Source: CAZRXG01 sp964603985
Lineage (GTDB): Bacteria; Chloroflexota; Anaerolineae; Aggregatilineales; UBA3940
NCBI GenBank assembly: GCA_964603985.1
Contig: CAZRXG010000039.1
Span: forward strand, 1-39,734
DNA: 39,734 nt
Reading direction: 5' to 3'
Shown here: positions 39,672 through 39,734 of the stretch, piece by piece
Layout of the letters: every line of letters starts with the position of its first letter
Position numbering within the stretch: position 1 is the first letter of the stretch
Translations under genes and position numbers: made by a program
Notes under the pieces: model-generated
The model's input: the letters and a program-made list of their open reading frames with translations, nothing else
Told to the model about the DNA's origin: nothing
Databases searched by the model: none

Positions 39672-39734
39672 GTTTAATCCGGTCATCGTTTGGCCCCCCC
39701 CCCCCCCCCCCCCCCCCCCCAACCACCCCCCGCG
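39672..39734. mobile_element. Partial second copy of the MITE-like element, with 27-base C run
   Basis: GTTTAATCCGGTCATCGTTTG (from 39672) aligns with the left end of the element at 17505 with three mismatches. In the first copy the next bases are C-rich with interruptions; here they are 27 uninterrupted Cs (39694-39720) followed by AACCACCCCCCGCG at the window edge. The right half is outside the window. The homopolymer may be real slippage or an assembly artefact. Confidence 0.6.

Overview
The window looks like a chromosomal segment of a high-GC Chloroflexota bacterium, probably an Anaerolineae-type lineage. This is inferred from gene content: a NACHT ATPase with a Gly-Gly-Asp-rich N-terminus and a glycine-rich membrane tail, a caspase fused to sulfatase-modifying-factor (FGE-like) domains, lipoproteins with long Glu-rich linkers, an NBR1-type Ig-like lipoprotein, a receiver-ParA (CpaE-like) fusion, and large GT39-type mannosyltransferase-like proteins. 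No rRNA, tRNA, CRISPR array, phage module or intact transposase gene was recognised.

Layout. 0-5.2 kb: a NACHT NTPase with its own promoter, a small membrane protein, a patch of decayed gene fragments (deacetylase and short-chain dehydrogenase pieces), a CPBP membrane protease, another decayed gene end, and a zinc-ribbon membrane protein. 5.2-10.5 kb: a complete five-gene branched-chain amino acid type ABC uptake operon (binding lipoprotein, two permeases, two ATPases) with a promoter, phased palindromes, an intercistronic hairpin and a strong terminator. 10.5-12.1 kb: two thioredoxin-fold proteins and a convergent small membrane protein. 12.2-16.1 kb: three tandem paralogous membrane proteins of unknown function, one carrying a 15-bp minisatellite. 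16.2-23.8 kb (minus strand): a receiver-ParA fusion, a GT39-like glycosyltransferase and the caspase-FGE-FGE protein. 24.0-27.6 kb (minus): a PAS-type soluble histidine kinase, a small unknown protein, RarA, and a DUF433 antitoxin-like protein whose toxin partner survives only as a 21-codon stub. 27.7-28.9 kb: a GNAT-like protein. 28.9-33.7 kb: a visibly more A+T-rich insert with a membrane TPR protein, a PocR-domain histidine kinase, its response regulator, and a divergent regulatory region with a near-consensus promoter that fires into about 400 bp of structured, repeat-containing non-coding DNA. 33.7-39.7 kb: a single-domain response regulator, a second GT39-like protein, asparaginyl-tRNA synthetase and an NBR1-Ig/CARDB lipoprotein.

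Two themes stand out. The first is signal transduction at the membrane: two histidine kinases, three receiver proteins, and NACHT, caspase and TPR proteins, the latter three anchored by transmembrane segments. The second is a high density of small palindromic or short-period repeats between genes, including a 122-bp MITE-like element with perfect 15-bp terminal inverted repeats. A second, partial copy of that element, carrying a 27-base C run, ends the window. The best candidates for something undescribed are the promoter plus structured transcript at 33.2-33.7 kb next to the PocR-kinase/TPR module, and the caspase-HEAT-TM-FGE-FGE protein.
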